A stretch of DNA of 64,000 nt, from the NCBI RefSeq assembly GCF_000143885.2, contig NC_018581.1:4092001-4156000 (forward strand), in the 5' to 3' direction. Position numbers and translations under genes: made by a program. The stretch is from Gordonia sp. KTR9 (GTDB lineage: Bacteria > Actinomycetota > Actinomycetes > Mycobacteriales > Mycobacteriaceae). Below, piece by piece: positions 16,848-27,719 of this stretch; the first letter of the stretch is position 1, and every line of letters starts with the position of its first letter. The notes beneath the pieces are model-generated. The model was given only the letters and a program-made list of their open reading frames with translations, had not been told where the DNA came from and did not search any database.

Positions 16848-18197
16848 TCAGGCGGCCTCGTCGTCGCGGCGGACGTTGCCCTCGGACACATCGGCACGGC
16901 CCGGACGGCTGCGCAGCGAGCGGACCAGCTTGTCGCGTCGACGGGAGCGCAGGCTGTCGATCGCCGAGCGCAGCCCGCGGCGGGCACCGGTCGTCTCGTC
17001 GACCGTCGCCTGCAGTCGGGCACCGTCGGGGAGCCCCTGCTTGAAGCGACGTTCCGACGCCGTCTCGGGCGCATCGTCGGCGGTCGCGGAGAGGTACTTG
17101 TCCGGGAGCGACAGTTTGGCGATCGTCCGCCATGCCTTCGCGTACTGCACCGGGAACGGTCCCGAGGTGTAGGGCAGGTCGTACTTGTCGCACAGTGCCC
17201 GCACCCGCACCGCGATCTCGGCGTACCGGTTGCTGGGCAGGTCCGGGAAGATGTGGTGCTCGATCTGGTACGACAGGTTGCCGCTCATGAAGGCGAGGGC
17301 GAATCCGGCGTCGAAGTTGGCGCTGCCGAGCATCTGGCGCAGGTACCACTCGGCCTGCGTCTCGTTGTCGATGTCCTGCCTGGTGAACTTCTCCGCGCCG
17401 TCGGGGAAGTGTCCGCAGAAGATGACGGCGTTGCTCCACACGTTGCGGATCACGTTGCCGAGCGCATTCGCGGTCGCGGCCTTGGCGTACGCGCGGCCGT
17501 ACCCGACCTTGTGCCCGGTGGCGGCACTCACCAGCGCCGGATACGCGAGATAGTCCTTGGCGACCTGCTTGCCGATCTTCGACAGCACATCGTTGCGATT
17601 GCGCCGGAACTCCTCCTGCGCCTCGGGGGTCTTGCGCTTCTTGCCCAGCTCGAGGTGCTGCACGGCGACCCCGTACTGGAAGGCCAGGGCGAGAATGGTG
17701 TTGTAGACCAGGTTTCCGTAGTTGAACGGACGCCACCGCTGATCGCGGGTGACGCGCAGCAGACCGTAGCCCACGTCGTCGTCCATGCCGAGCACGTTCG
17801 TGTACTTGTGATGGATGTAGTTGTGGGTGTGCTTCCAGTGCGCCGACGGGTCGGTGTTGTCCCACTCCCACGTGGTGCTGTGCACCTCCGGGTCGTTCAT
17901 CCAGTCCCACTGCCCGTGCATCACGTTGTGCCCGAGCTCCATGTTCTCCACGATCTTGGCGACGCCGAGCGTGCACGCACCCGCCCACCACGCCGATCGA
18001 CGGGTCGAGCCGAAGAGCAGAACACGACCGGCGACCTCCAGGCCGCGCTGGAAACGAATCGTGTTGCGCAGGTATCGCGCATCGCGCTCGCCGCGGTCGG
18101 CCTCGATGTCGGCGCGGATCGCGTCGAGCTCCGCTCCCAGAGCGGCCACGTCGGATTCGGTCAGATGTGCGTATTCGGGGATGTCGGAGATCGCCAT
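16848..18197 (-). CDS. membrane fatty acid (acyl-CoA) desaturase, second DesA3-like paralogue
   Basis: 449 residues. The same three His clusters are present (HNVMHGQWDW, HNYIHHKYTN, QIEHHIFPDLPSNRYAEI), with clear similarity to the downstream paralogue throughout. It differs by a charged insertion (KKRKTPEAQEEFRRNRND) in the middle and a basic, Arg-rich C-terminal extension of about 50 residues. ATG 18197 is preceded by GAAGGGAA; an upstream in-frame start at 18233 lacks such a site. Its promoter carries a double operator (18261-18295) shared with the ferredoxin reductase gene, implying co-regulation by a repressor, probably of the TetR type (inference). Confidence 0.93.
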   Translation of the reverse strand: MAISDIPEYAHLTESDVAALGAELDAIRADIEADRGERDARYLRNTIRFQRGLEVAGRVLLFGSTRRSAWWAGACTLGVAKIVENMELGHNVMHGQWDWMNDPEVHSTTWEWDNTDPSAHWKHTHNYIHHKYTNVLGMDDDVGYGLLRVTRDQRWRPFNYGNLVYNTILALAFQYGVAVQHLELGKKRKTPEAQEEFRRNRNDVLSKIGKQVAKDYLAYPALVSAATGHKVGYGRAYAKAATANALGNVIRNVWSNAVIFCGHFPDGAEKFTRQDIDNETQAEWYLRQMLGSANFDAGFALAFMSGNLSYQIEHHIFPDLPSNRYAEIAVRVRALCDKYDLPYTSGPFPVQYAKAWRTIAKLSLPDKYLSATADDAPETASERRFKQGLPDGARLQATVDETTGARRGLRSAIDSLRSRRRDKLVRSLRSRPGRADVSEGNVRRDDEAA

Positions 18198-18260
18198 GTG
18201 TGGTTCCCTTCGCCGGTGGTCGGTCGCGCGCATTCGAGGTGCGCCGGTGACCGCTGCCTA

Positions 18261-18295
18261 CGCCTACGTTTCCGTAACTTACGCAAGCGTAGGTT
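18261..18295 (-). promoter_or_regulatory. double operator overlapping the desaturase promoter
   Basis: AACTTACGCAAGCGTAGGTT (18276-18295) matches 17 of 20 positions of the palindrome at 20863-20882. An overlapping weaker copy, CGCCTACGTTTCCGTAACTT (18261-18280), is offset by 15 bp. On the minus strand the proximal arm of the first contains TAAGTT, a possible -10 box, about 80 bp upstream of the desaturase ATG. A repressor bound here would block RNA polymerase. Confidence 0.65.
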
Positions 18296-18380
18296 AGCGA
18301 CGGCGATGTGTCCAGCGAGTGTGACGAGGGCTTCGACGGGCTCATCCGGCCCCGGACATCCGGCCGCGGGACGGATCAAG

Positions 18381-18455
18381 GCCCAGTCGACGCGAATTGA
18401 CGCACAGTCAACGAAAAACGACGCCCAGTCGACGGGAAACGACGCCCAGTCGACG
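18381..18455. repeat. four tandem copies of a 21-bp repeat
   Basis: The 12-bp core GCCCAGTCGACG (second copy GCACAGTCAACG) recurs at 18381, 18402, 18423 and 18444, exactly 21 bp apart, with A-rich spacers (GAAAAAC, GGGAAAC). It lies between the end of the GNAT gene and the desaturase operator. No gene is seen here. Confidence 0.75.
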
Positions 18456-18477
18456 AAGGGGCCTCAGGCGGGGGCCG

Positions 18478-19641
18478 TCACTTGTTGCGGTTGGCCTCAT
18501 AATCGTCGCGGAACAACTCGAAGCCGATGAGGTCTTCGAAGACTCCGTCGGACCGGGCGGCGAGCTTCTGGGTGCCGAACTCCCGGAAGCCGGCGTTGCG
18601 GGCGAGCTTCTTGCTGCCCTCGTTGCTGTCGGCGGCGAAGAGGGTGAGGCGACGGAAGCCCAGCTTGTCGAAGGCGTACCGGACCGCAGCCGGGAATGCC
18701 TCGGCGAGAACGCCTTTCCCGCGAGCCTCCGGATGCGTGTAGAAGCCGGCCTCGGCCCCTGTGACCTCGTCGATGTGCAGCAGCGTGATGTCGCCCAGAT
18801 AGGCGTCGGTCTCGCGGTCGGCCACCGCCCAGGTGCATGTCGTACCCTGCGCGGCGGTCCACCACTTGCGGAGCCGCTCGGCCGCGGCATGTTCGAGTTC
18901 CAACGGATCGGGGCGTGCGAACAGGTACTTGCGCGATGCCGGGTCGTCGAGCGTCTCCCGGATTCGCGGGTCGTCGGTCTCCGCCAGCGGCCGGAGACGG
19001 AACCGATCGGTCTCGAAAACGTCTGTCCGCCAGTCGGTCTTCGGGTGCTGCGGATCGTTTGCATGAAGCGATCCCACCCAGGCGTCGCGGATGTGGCCAC
19101 GGACCTCGACACCGTTCTGTACCGCGGCGTCGAGGCGGAATCCACACGAATGGGCCACCCGCAGCGCGTCGATGTTGCCGGCCACCGTCGTCCAGCGGAC
19201 GACCTCTTTGCCGGCCTCACCGAACGCGTAGTTCACGGCCAGCAGGACGGCGCGCTTCATCACGCCCCACCCGCGCGCGTCGGGGTGCAGGTCGTAGCTG
19301 AGTCGGGTGAGCGGGCCCTCGCCCTCGATGTCGACGGTGCCGACGAACCGGCCGTCGAACTCGACAGCCCACAGCATCCGGGTTCCGTCCGCCCAGCTCC
19401 GAGGCGCATAGGCGAGCGCGAACCGCTCCGCCGCCGCGCGGCTGTACGGTGCCGGGATCGGGGTCCACCGCATCATGGCCGGATCTGCCGCCAGCTCCAC
19501 CATGCGATCGAGATCGCGGGGCTCATGCGGCCGCAACGTGACCCCACCGTCACTCAGGACGGGGATCTGGCTGGGGACCGAAGCCTCAGCTCTCACGGGT
19601 GCCTTCGCCGGCGTTTCCACGGGCCGGTGTCCTCTCGCCAC
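18478..19641 (-). CDS. GNAT family N-acetyltransferase with two tandem domains
   Basis: 387 residues containing two RimJ/RimL-type acetyltransferase domains. The first (about residues 30-185) includes VTLRPHEPRDLDRM, LHPDARGWGVMKRAVLLAVNYAF and WTTVAGNIDALRVAHSCGFR. The second (about residues 210-385) includes FRLRPLAETDDPRIRETL, THPEARGKGVLAEAFPAAVRYAF and LFAADSNEGSKKLARNAGF. Both contain the R/Q-x-x-G-x-G/A acetyl-CoA loop. The target is unknown. The start is uncertain; GTG 19641 is the longest, and later GTG codons before residue 30 would leave both domains intact. In M. tuberculosis no GNAT gene separates the desaturase from its reductase, so this looks like an insertion. Confidence 0.87.
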   Translation of the reverse strand: MARGHRPVETPAKAPVRAEASVPSQIPVLSDGGVTLRPHEPRDLDRMVELAADPAMMRWTPIPAPYSRAAAERFALAYAPRSWADGTRMLWAVEFDGRFVGTVDIEGEGPLTRLSYDLHPDARGWGVMKRAVLLAVNYAFGEAGKEVVRWTTVAGNIDALRVAHSCGFRLDAAVQNGVEVRGHIRDAWVGSLHANDPQHPKTDWRTDVFETDRFRLRPLAETDDPRIRETLDDPASRKYLFARPDPLELEHAAAERLRKWWTAAQGTTCTWAVADRETDAYLGDITLLHIDEVTGAEAGFYTHPEARGKGVLAEAFPAAVRYAFDKLGFRRLTLFAADSNEGSKKLARNAGFREFGTQKLAARSDGVFEDLIGFELFRDDYEANRNK

Positions 19642-19702
19642 GCACGTCGTTCACCCTACCGGGTCACCGGTCGGTACGAGCGGCTCGCGGCGAACTCCCC
19701 GG

Positions 19703-20857
19703 TCAGACGTCGAGGGTGCAATCCCCCGCCGCGGCGCTGACGCAGGTCTGGATCCGTTCGCCCTCGACATGCTCGACGCCCGAACGCAGATCGCGCACAC
19801 ATCCTTTGTCGAGCATGACCACGCAGCTCTGACAGATCCCCATCCGGCATCCGAAGGGCATGATCGCGCCCGCCGACTCCCCCGCCTCGAGCAGGGTGGT
19901 CGCGCCGTCGACGGCCGCCGACTTCCCCGACCGCGAGAACGTCACGGTCCCTCCCTGGGCCCCGACGACGCCGCGTTCGAGCGCGAACCGCTCGATGTGC
20001 AGGCGTTCGGCCAGATGGGCCTCCGAGTAGAGGCGCTGCAAGCCGTCCAGGAACCCGGCGGGTCCGCACGCCCAGGTCTGGCGCTCGCGCCAGTCCGCGC
20101 AGAGAGACGGCAGGACCTCCGGCGTGATCTGCCCGTCCGAGCGCGTGTACTGCACGTGCAGGTCGACGATGCCGTCGGCCGCCAGGCCACCGAGCTCGTC
20201 GGCGAACAGCAGGTCGGCCGGAGTCGGCGTCGAGTGGATGAGCCGGATGTCGGTGTGCTGACCCCGGTGCCGGACGGTGCGCAGCATCGAGATGATCGGT
20301 GTGAGACCACTTCCCGCGGTCACGAAGAGGACCTTCGCCGGCAGCGGGTCGGGCAGCACGAACTCGCCGCGAGGTGCGGCGAGACGAACGACCGTCCCGG
20401 GCGTCAGGCCGTTGACCAGGTGGCTGGACAGAAATCCCTCGGGCATCGCCTTGACCGTGATCGAGATCGTCTTGTCGTTCGCCGACGAATCGGGGGTCGA
20501 GGTGAGGGAATAGGACCGCCATGCCCAGCGGCCCTCCATCAGCACGCCGATGCCGACGTACTGTCCCGGCACGTAGTCGAAGGAGAAGCCCCATCCCGGC
20601 CGGATGCGGATCGTCGCGGTGTCCTCGGTCTCCCGGGTCACCGAGACGACCTTGCCGCGCAGTTCGCGGGCCGACCACAGCGGATTCGCCAGGTGGAGGT
20701 AGTCGTCGGGAAGCAGCGGCGTCGTGATCCGGGTGAGCGCGGCTCGCGCCCATTGCGCGCCGCGGCTGCGGGCCGCGACCCCCGAAACCGGTTCCTCGAA
20801 TCGCTCGAGCAAGCCCATCTCACTAACCGCCTTCGACGTCGGGAGCGTGTCGGACAC
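19703..20857 (-). CDS. ferredoxin reductase (FAD/NAD(P)H, 2Fe-2S), desaturase electron donor
   Basis: 384 residues with a ferredoxin-NADP reductase module. The FAD site is RSYSLTS near residue 115, the nucleotide loop is [15 protein letters not shown], and WACGPAGF follows. The C-terminal plant-type 2Fe-2S domain reads [11 protein letters not shown] with a later [10 protein letters not shown]. This is the Rv3230c type, known in mycobacteria as the redox partner of DesA3. GTG 20857 lies five bases from a 20-bp operator whose arm holds TAGGTT, so a near-leaderless start is possible; ATG 20818 is an alternative, with GAAGG upstream. Separated from the desaturases by the GNAT gene but sharing their operator. 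Confidence 0.92.
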   Translation of the reverse strand: MSDTLPTSKAVSEMGLLERFEEPVSGVAARSRGAQWARAALTRITTPLLPDDYLHLANPLWSARELRGKVVSVTRETEDTATIRIRPGWGFSFDYVPGQYVGIGVLMEGRWAWRSYSLTSTPDSSANDKTISITVKAMPEGFLSSHLVNGLTPGTVVRLAAPRGEFVLPDPLPAKVLFVTAGSGLTPIISMLRTVRHRGQHTDIRLIHSTPTPADLLFADELGGLAADGIVDLHVQYTRSDGQITPEVLPSLCADWRERQTWACGPAGFLDGLQRLYSEAHLAERLHIERFALERGVVGAQGGTVTFSRSGKSAAVDGATTLLEAGESAGAIMPFGCRMGICQSCVVMLDKGCVRDLRSGVEHVEGERIQTCVSAAAGDCTLDV

Positions 20858-20862
20858 ACAGT

Positions 20863-20882
20863 AACCTACGGAACCGTAGGTT
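20863..20882 (-). promoter_or_regulatory. perfect 9+9 bp operator palindrome at the ferredoxin reductase promoter
   Basis: AACCTACGGAACCGTAGGTT has perfect 9-bp arms around a 2-bp centre. It includes TAGGTT on the minus strand as a plausible -10 box. The same element, in two overlapping copies, is found at the desaturase promoter (18261-18295). Its size and symmetry suit a TetR-family dimer. Confidence 0.7.
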
Positions 20883-20893
20883 GGCGTGCCGGC

Positions 20894-21460
20894 TCAGAGC
20901 AGTTCGAGCAGGAAAGGCAGCTCCTGGGTGGCGTACCACGCGAGGTCGAAGTCCTCGACGTCACCGACGGCGAGTTCGGCATCGAGGTCACCCATGTCGG
21001 CGGCGTCGATCACCACGACCGCGGCCCGGACCTTCGGCTCCGCCTCGGCGACGTCGACGTGAACGGACGCGATCGCCGACAGCGGTACGGCACCGGAGAC
21101 CTTGACGACCGCGTCGTCGAGATCGGGACGCGGTGTCACGTCCTCGACATCGGCCGCGACGACCACCCGCCGCGGCGGCAGGCGCGGGGTGTCGCCCGGC
21201 GAGGTGACCGCCTCGTCGGCGGCGAGATCGGCGTCGGCATCCACATCGCCCGGCTCCGGCGCCTCCCCGGCGAGCAGGCGCAGCGATGCCCGCGCGGCCT
21301 CGCGCAACGCGACCTCGGACAGCTCCTCGTCGTCCCCGGACACGAAGGCCTCCCGGAGCGCGGGCGTGAGCGCGAAGCCGGTACCACCGAGCGGCCGGAA
21401 CTCGCCGTCGGTGGTCAGTCGCGACACCATCGCCAACGTCGCCGGCAGGTACACCCTCAT
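20894..21460 (-). CDS. conserved mycobacterial-type hypothetical protein (DUF6912, Rv3231c-like)
   Basis: 188 residues starting MRVYLPATLAMVSRLTTDGEF, with an acidic central stretch (DVDADADLAADEAV) and RRVVVAADVEDVTPRPDLDDAVVKVSG, ending LAWYATQELPFLLELL. These features and the position between the ferredoxin reductase and the WS/DGAT gene match the DUF6912 family conserved at this locus in mycolata. The function is unknown. It overlaps the WS/DGAT stop by 4 bp (ATGA, 21457-21460), so the two are translationally coupled. Confidence 0.85.
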   Translation of the reverse strand: MRVYLPATLAMVSRLTTDGEFRPLGGTGFALTPALREAFVSGDDEELSEVALREAARASLRLLAGEAPEPGDVDADADLAADEAVTSPGDTPRLPPRRVVVAADVEDVTPRPDLDDAVVKVSGAVPLSAIASVHVDVAEAEPKVRAAVVVIDAADMGDLDAELAVGDVEDFDLAWYATQELPFLLELL

Positions 21461-22944
21461 TCGTCGATTGCTCCTGTCGGCTCGCGGTAGGGCTGGGTCA
21501 GCTCTTCGTAGGACTCGTACACGTAGTCGGCCATCGCCGGCAGATCGGCGATGACACCGCGGTCGGCGACGAAGGCGAAGTGCAGTTGGTCACGGTACTC
21601 GACGATGCTGATCGCCAGTGCACGCTGCGACACGAGGGTGGGGATCGAGAACATCTGCGACACCGGTGCGCCGAGGACGAACCGGTCCGGGACGGGGGCG
21701 GTGCTCATCGCCACCGGCACGTTGTAGGCACGACTGTTCAGCGACCGGAACGCCCGCGAACTGAACTCCGGGAAGGGCACCGCACCGAGCTCCGGGAACA
21801 ACGGACTCGGGCCGAGGGTCATCCGTCGTGACGACTGCGCGTACCGATCCGCCAGTCCCGCCACCTGGGACAGCCGAACCACCGGATTGCTCTCTCCCAC
21901 CGGCAGATCCGTCACGAAACTCGGCTTGCCCACGCCGATCCACCCGGGTTCGGGCTCGGCGGTGCGCTCCACTCCCGGATCGCGCGCGGACAACGGGACC
22001 ACCACGCGCACCGTGTCGGCGGGTACCTCCGCCGGATCGAACGACAGCATCCACTTGCGCATGACCCCGGAGATGATCGCGAGTTCGACGTCGTTGATCG
22101 TGCACCCGTGGTGTTCGGCGACCTTCGCACATCCCCGACGCGGCAACCCGGCGGTCGTGATGGATCGGGTCGTCGTGCCCGGATTGTTCAGCGGGCTGCG
22201 CGGTGCGGAGTCGCTCAGCTGCGACACCACATCTCCGACGCGTCGCACAGTGGTGCCCATCGCGGCGCGCATCTCGGACACGATCCCGTTGCCGTGCAGC
22301 ATCGTGTCCACCAGGTCGCCCGGCCGCGCGAGTGCCTCGGCCAGCGCGCCGACGACGAGGTTGGTGCCCCCCGGTGGCGACCCGGGCATCCACAACTCCT
22401 CGGGCAGCGGCTCGGCCGCCTCGGCGCCGTCGCAGATGACCTCGCTGATCTCGCGACTCCCGTGCTCGTCGATCAGGCATCGGTGCGACTTGGTGAGGAT
22501 CGCCAGCCGGCCGTCGGCGAGACCCTCGATGAGGTACATCTCCCACAGCGGTCGGGTGCGGTCGAGGGGCCGGGACATCACGCGGGCGACCAAGTCGTCG
22601 AGGTCGACACTCTCACCTCGACGGGGCAGGCCGGCACGACGGATGTGGAAGTTGATGTCGAAGTCGGGGTCGTCGACCCAGACCGGGCGAGCGAGCCCGA
22701 GGGTCACCTCGCGAACCGTCTGGCGGTACCGCGGGATGAGCTGCAGACGGTTCTCCACCAGCGACACCAGACGCGAGTAGTCGAACATCGGCTCGCGCGC
22801 CGCACGTTCGGACGGCTCGGAACCGCCCGCGGTGTCGCGCTCGGCCACGGGCTCGACGATCAGCAACGCCCCGAGGTGGGTCGTCGAACGCGAATCGTCG
22901 AGGAAGTAGTACATCGCGTCGCGGGGCGACAGACGGGTGACCAC
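21457..22944 (-). CDS. WS/DGAT family acyltransferase-like protein with altered active-site motif
   Basis: 495 residues of the wax ester synthase/diacylglycerol acyltransferase family, at the position of the Rv3233c/Rv3234c (tgs3) locus. N-terminal RLSPRDAMYYFLDDSRSTTHLGALLIVEP and FDINFHIRRAGLPRRGE are typical, as is the C-terminal domain with NVPVAMSTAPVPDRFVLGAPV. The family's HHxxxDG catalytic motif reads HRCLIDE (His154, Arg155, Asp159, Glu160), so the second, catalytic histidine and the glycine are replaced. Active enzymes esterify diacylglycerol or fatty alcohol with acyl-CoA; this one may be inactive, altered or regulatory. GTG start; coupled to the downstream DUF6912 gene. Confidence 0.87.
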   Translation of the reverse strand: MVTRLSPRDAMYYFLDDSRSTTHLGALLIVEPVAERDTAGGSEPSERAAREPMFDYSRLVSLVENRLQLIPRYRQTVREVTLGLARPVWVDDPDFDINFHIRRAGLPRRGESVDLDDLVARVMSRPLDRTRPLWEMYLIEGLADGRLAILTKSHRCLIDEHGSREISEVICDGAEAAEPLPEELWMPGSPPGGTNLVVGALAEALARPGDLVDTMLHGNGIVSEMRAAMGTTVRRVGDVVSQLSDSAPRSPLNNPGTTTRSITTAGLPRRGCAKVAEHHGCTINDVELAIISGVMRKWMLSFDPAEVPADTVRVVVPLSARDPGVERTAEPEPGWIGVGKPSFVTDLPVGESNPVVRLSQVAGLADRYAQSSRRMTLGPSPLFPELGAVPFPEFSSRAFRSLNSRAYNVPVAMSTAPVPDRFVLGAPVSQMFSIPTLVSQRALAISIVEYRDQLHFAFVADRGVIADLPAMADYVYESYEELTQPYREPTGAIDE

Positions 22945-23028
22945 GTCGCCGATCCTAATCGCCGATGCTGGGTTTCGTGGTCGGCGCAGCGCGATGGCCG
23001 CGCGATGAACGTTCGGCCACGCGCACTG

Positions 23029-23682
23029 TCAGCCGAACTCGAGCGCGACCAGTTGCCAGCGGTACTCGACGCGAACCAGCGAGCGCCGGCCCACGGGCAC
23101 GGCACCTCGGACCCGGATCGGCTTGCGCTCGATACGTCCGGCGAACGCCCGGGTCCGTCCACCGCCCTCATATGACCCGAACACCTCGGCAGCGCTGGGA
23201 TCGCACAACTGGACATGCACCCGCCGCAGCACGTTCCCGGTCGGGACCTGCGTCGCCGAGGGCGCCGGTCCGGTCGCGGATGTGCCGGAGCCGGATGCCT
23301 CGGGAATGCGGAAGGCGTCGTGCCGCACGAGCGCCGCGATCTGGTCGGCGACCGCCGGCGCCACGACATCGCCGAGGTGGGCGATCGAGCGGCGTCGGTC
23401 GAGCACCTCGAAGAGCACCCGGGACACCGCCACGGTGAAGCGGCGGGCCTCGGCGGCGGCCGACGCGGTCTTGCGTGCCGACGTCGTGCCGGGGGCGACT
23501 GCCGGATACGGACGGGGTGAGGGGACATGGGCAACCGTGCGGATTGCCGTCACCACCGGACCGTCGGGCTCGTACGGCGGGGCCGGACGAACCCGGACCC
23601 GCGGTGTCTGCATCGGCCGGGGCTCGTGTGGCCCGGATGTGCCCGTGTGGGCGAGGTCAGGACCCGTGAGGAGTGGACGCAT
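23029..23682 (-). CDS. Rv3235 family protein
   Basis: 217 residues. The N-terminal 70 are Pro/Arg-rich and probably disordered. The conserved core is RRFTVAVSRVLFEVLDRRRSIAHLGDVVAPAVADQIAALVRH, then VHVQLCDPSAAEVFGSYEGGGRTRAFAGRIER and a terminal WQLVALEFG. This matches the family found next to secA1 in mycolata. The function is unknown. In M. tuberculosis the order is the same. The start is uncertain; ATG 23682 and ATG 23718 are both possible and neither has a clear ribosome site. It lies downstream of the secA1 terminator and so probably has its own promoter. Confidence 0.8.
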   Translation of the reverse strand: MRPLLTGPDLAHTGTSGPHEPRPMQTPRVRVRPAPPYEPDGPVVTAIRTVAHVPSPRPYPAVAPGTTSARKTASAAAEARRFTVAVSRVLFEVLDRRRSIAHLGDVVAPAVADQIAALVRHDAFRIPEASGSGTSATGPAPSATQVPTGNVLRRVHVQLCDPSAAEVFGSYEGGGRTRAFAGRIERKPIRVRGAVPVGRRSLVRVEYRWQLVALEFG

Positions 23683-23726
23683 GGGGATTGGACGCACCAG
23701 GCGCCGTCCCGGTTCCATCAAGCACG

Positions 23727-23778
23727 AAAAAAAATTGCCGGCGGTCGACCCTCGGAGAATCCGGGGCCGACCGCCGGC
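23727..23778 (-). terminator. intrinsic terminator of secA1
   Basis: An 11-bp perfect stem, GCCGGCGGTCG (23737-23747) with CGACCGCCGGC (23768-23778), lies 13 bp past the secA1 stop. On the minus strand it is followed by AA and eight consecutive T (23727-23734). This is a textbook Rho-independent terminator, rare in so GC-rich a genome. Confidence 0.85.
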
Positions 23779-23791
23779 GGCCGACTGTTCG

Positions 23792-26611
<2,820 letters not shown>

Positions 26612-26788
26612 CGTGGATCGAGTCCCTCACCTGTAGAAAACACACGGAATCCGGCCCGCGCGAACGCACAGACCGGATCCCATGGTAGCGATGTGAGCTG
26701 AGCAGACCCTGATCGGACCGTCAGGTGGGTCGACGAGGTGGACGTCGGATGCCCACCGGGTGACCGCCGACAGGTGCCCGCCCGGGGT

Positions 26789-27610
26789 TCACGTCAACCT
26801 GATGAGCCCGTAGTCGAAGGCGTGTCTGCGGTAGACCACGGACGCCTTGTCGGTCTCCTTGTCGTGGAACAGGAAGAAGTCGTGACCGACCAGCTCCATC
26901 TCGTAGAGCGCGTCGTCGACGGTCATCGGAACCGCGGTGTGTTCCTTCACGCGGACGATCTGACCTGGCGTGTGATCCTCCACGCCGTCGTCCCACTGAT
27001 CGGCGGCACGTGCGGAATCGGCCCCGGGATCACCGACGAAGCCGTCGACCGAGAGCTGATTGTCGCGCAGGGGCGGGGCACCGATCTCGGTGGCTTCGGC
27101 GACGGAGAGCGGCCGGCGGTTGCCGTGGTGGACACGCCGCCGGTCCTTGACCCGGCGTAATCGGGATTCGACCTTGTCCAGCGCGTGCTCGAGCGCGGCG
27201 TAGAAGTTCTCGCCACAGGCCTGCGCTCGCACGATCGGCCCCTTGCCCGTCGCGGTGATCTCCACCTGCTGACAGACCTTGGACTGTCTCCGGTTGCGTT
27301 CGTGGTTCAGCTCGACGTCGAATCGGTAGATGGTCGGATCGAATCGCTCGAGGCGAGCGAGCTTGTCACCGACGTAGATGCGGTAGTGGTCGGGGATCTC
27401 GACGTTGCGGCCGCTGAACACGACCTTCGCTGTTGGTTCGGCTGGATCGTCGGATTCCTTCGTTCCCGGTGGGCGGACGAAGGCGAACTCTGGGTCGTAG
27501 GAATCGTTCTCGGGTTGCCGGCGGTCGGGCGCGAGGCCCTCCTCCACGGTCGGTCGTGGGTCGGCGGTTTTCGGTTCGCGCTGGCCTTTGCGGTGGATGA
27601 CTGTGGACAT
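26789..27610 (-). CDS. hpf: ribosome hibernation-promoting factor, long form
   Basis: 273 residues. The N-terminal 60 are a disordered extension. The S30AE/HPF fold runs from about 64 to 165 (KVVFSGRNVEIPDHYRIYVGDKLARLERF, RDRRRVHHGNRR), followed by a linker. The C-terminal dimerisation domain has VRVKEHTAVPMTVDDALYEMELVGHDFFLFHDKET and VVYRRHAFDYGLI. Long HPF dimerises 70S ribosomes into inactive 100S particles in stationary phase or hypoxia. AGGAGG stands seven bases before the ATG. The upstream region contains a perfect 19-bp palindrome that may bind a regulator. It is the counterpart of Rv3241c next to secA1. Confidence 0.95.
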   Translation of the reverse strand: MSTVIHRKGQREPKTADPRPTVEEGLAPDRRQPENDSYDPEFAFVRPPGTKESDDPAEPTAKVVFSGRNVEIPDHYRIYVGDKLARLERFDPTIYRFDVELNHERNRRQSKVCQQVEITATGKGPIVRAQACGENFYAALEHALDKVESRLRRVKDRRRVHHGNRRPLSVAEATEIGAPPLRDNQLSVDGFVGDPGADSARAADQWDDGVEDHTPGQIVRVKEHTAVPMTVDDALYEMELVGHDFFLFHDKETDKASVVYRRHAFDYGLIRLT

Positions 27611-27700
27611 TCAACTACCTCCTGAATTGTCCCGAAACCGGTTGAACCATCGTGATCTGTTGTCGCACTGATGATTCGAACAGCATCGAGGATGTGTCCA

Positions 27701-27719
27701 TGTCAGCTGACAGCTGACA
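27701..27719. promoter_or_regulatory. 19-bp perfect palindrome in the hpf/comF intergenic region
   Basis: TGTCAGCTGACAGCTGACA has 9-bp arms (TGTCAGCTG/CAGCTGACA) around one base. It lies about 90 bp upstream of the hpf ATG and 247 bp upstream of the comF start, in a 355-bp non-coding stretch (27611-27965). The rest of that stretch shows only a -10 box for comF and no reading frame I trust. Confidence 0.55.

Noticed and set aside
15753..18530. A 925-codon open frame on the plus strand opposite both desaturase genes
   Set aside because: It is antisense to two proteins with intact His clusters and has the Val/Arg/Glu-rich composition of a high-GC shadow frame. The desaturases are the real genes.
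19475..21490. A 671-codon plus-strand frame opposite the ferredoxin reductase and DUF6912 genes
   Set aside because: Runs across two well-supported genes and an operator on the other strand and has no recognisable domain.
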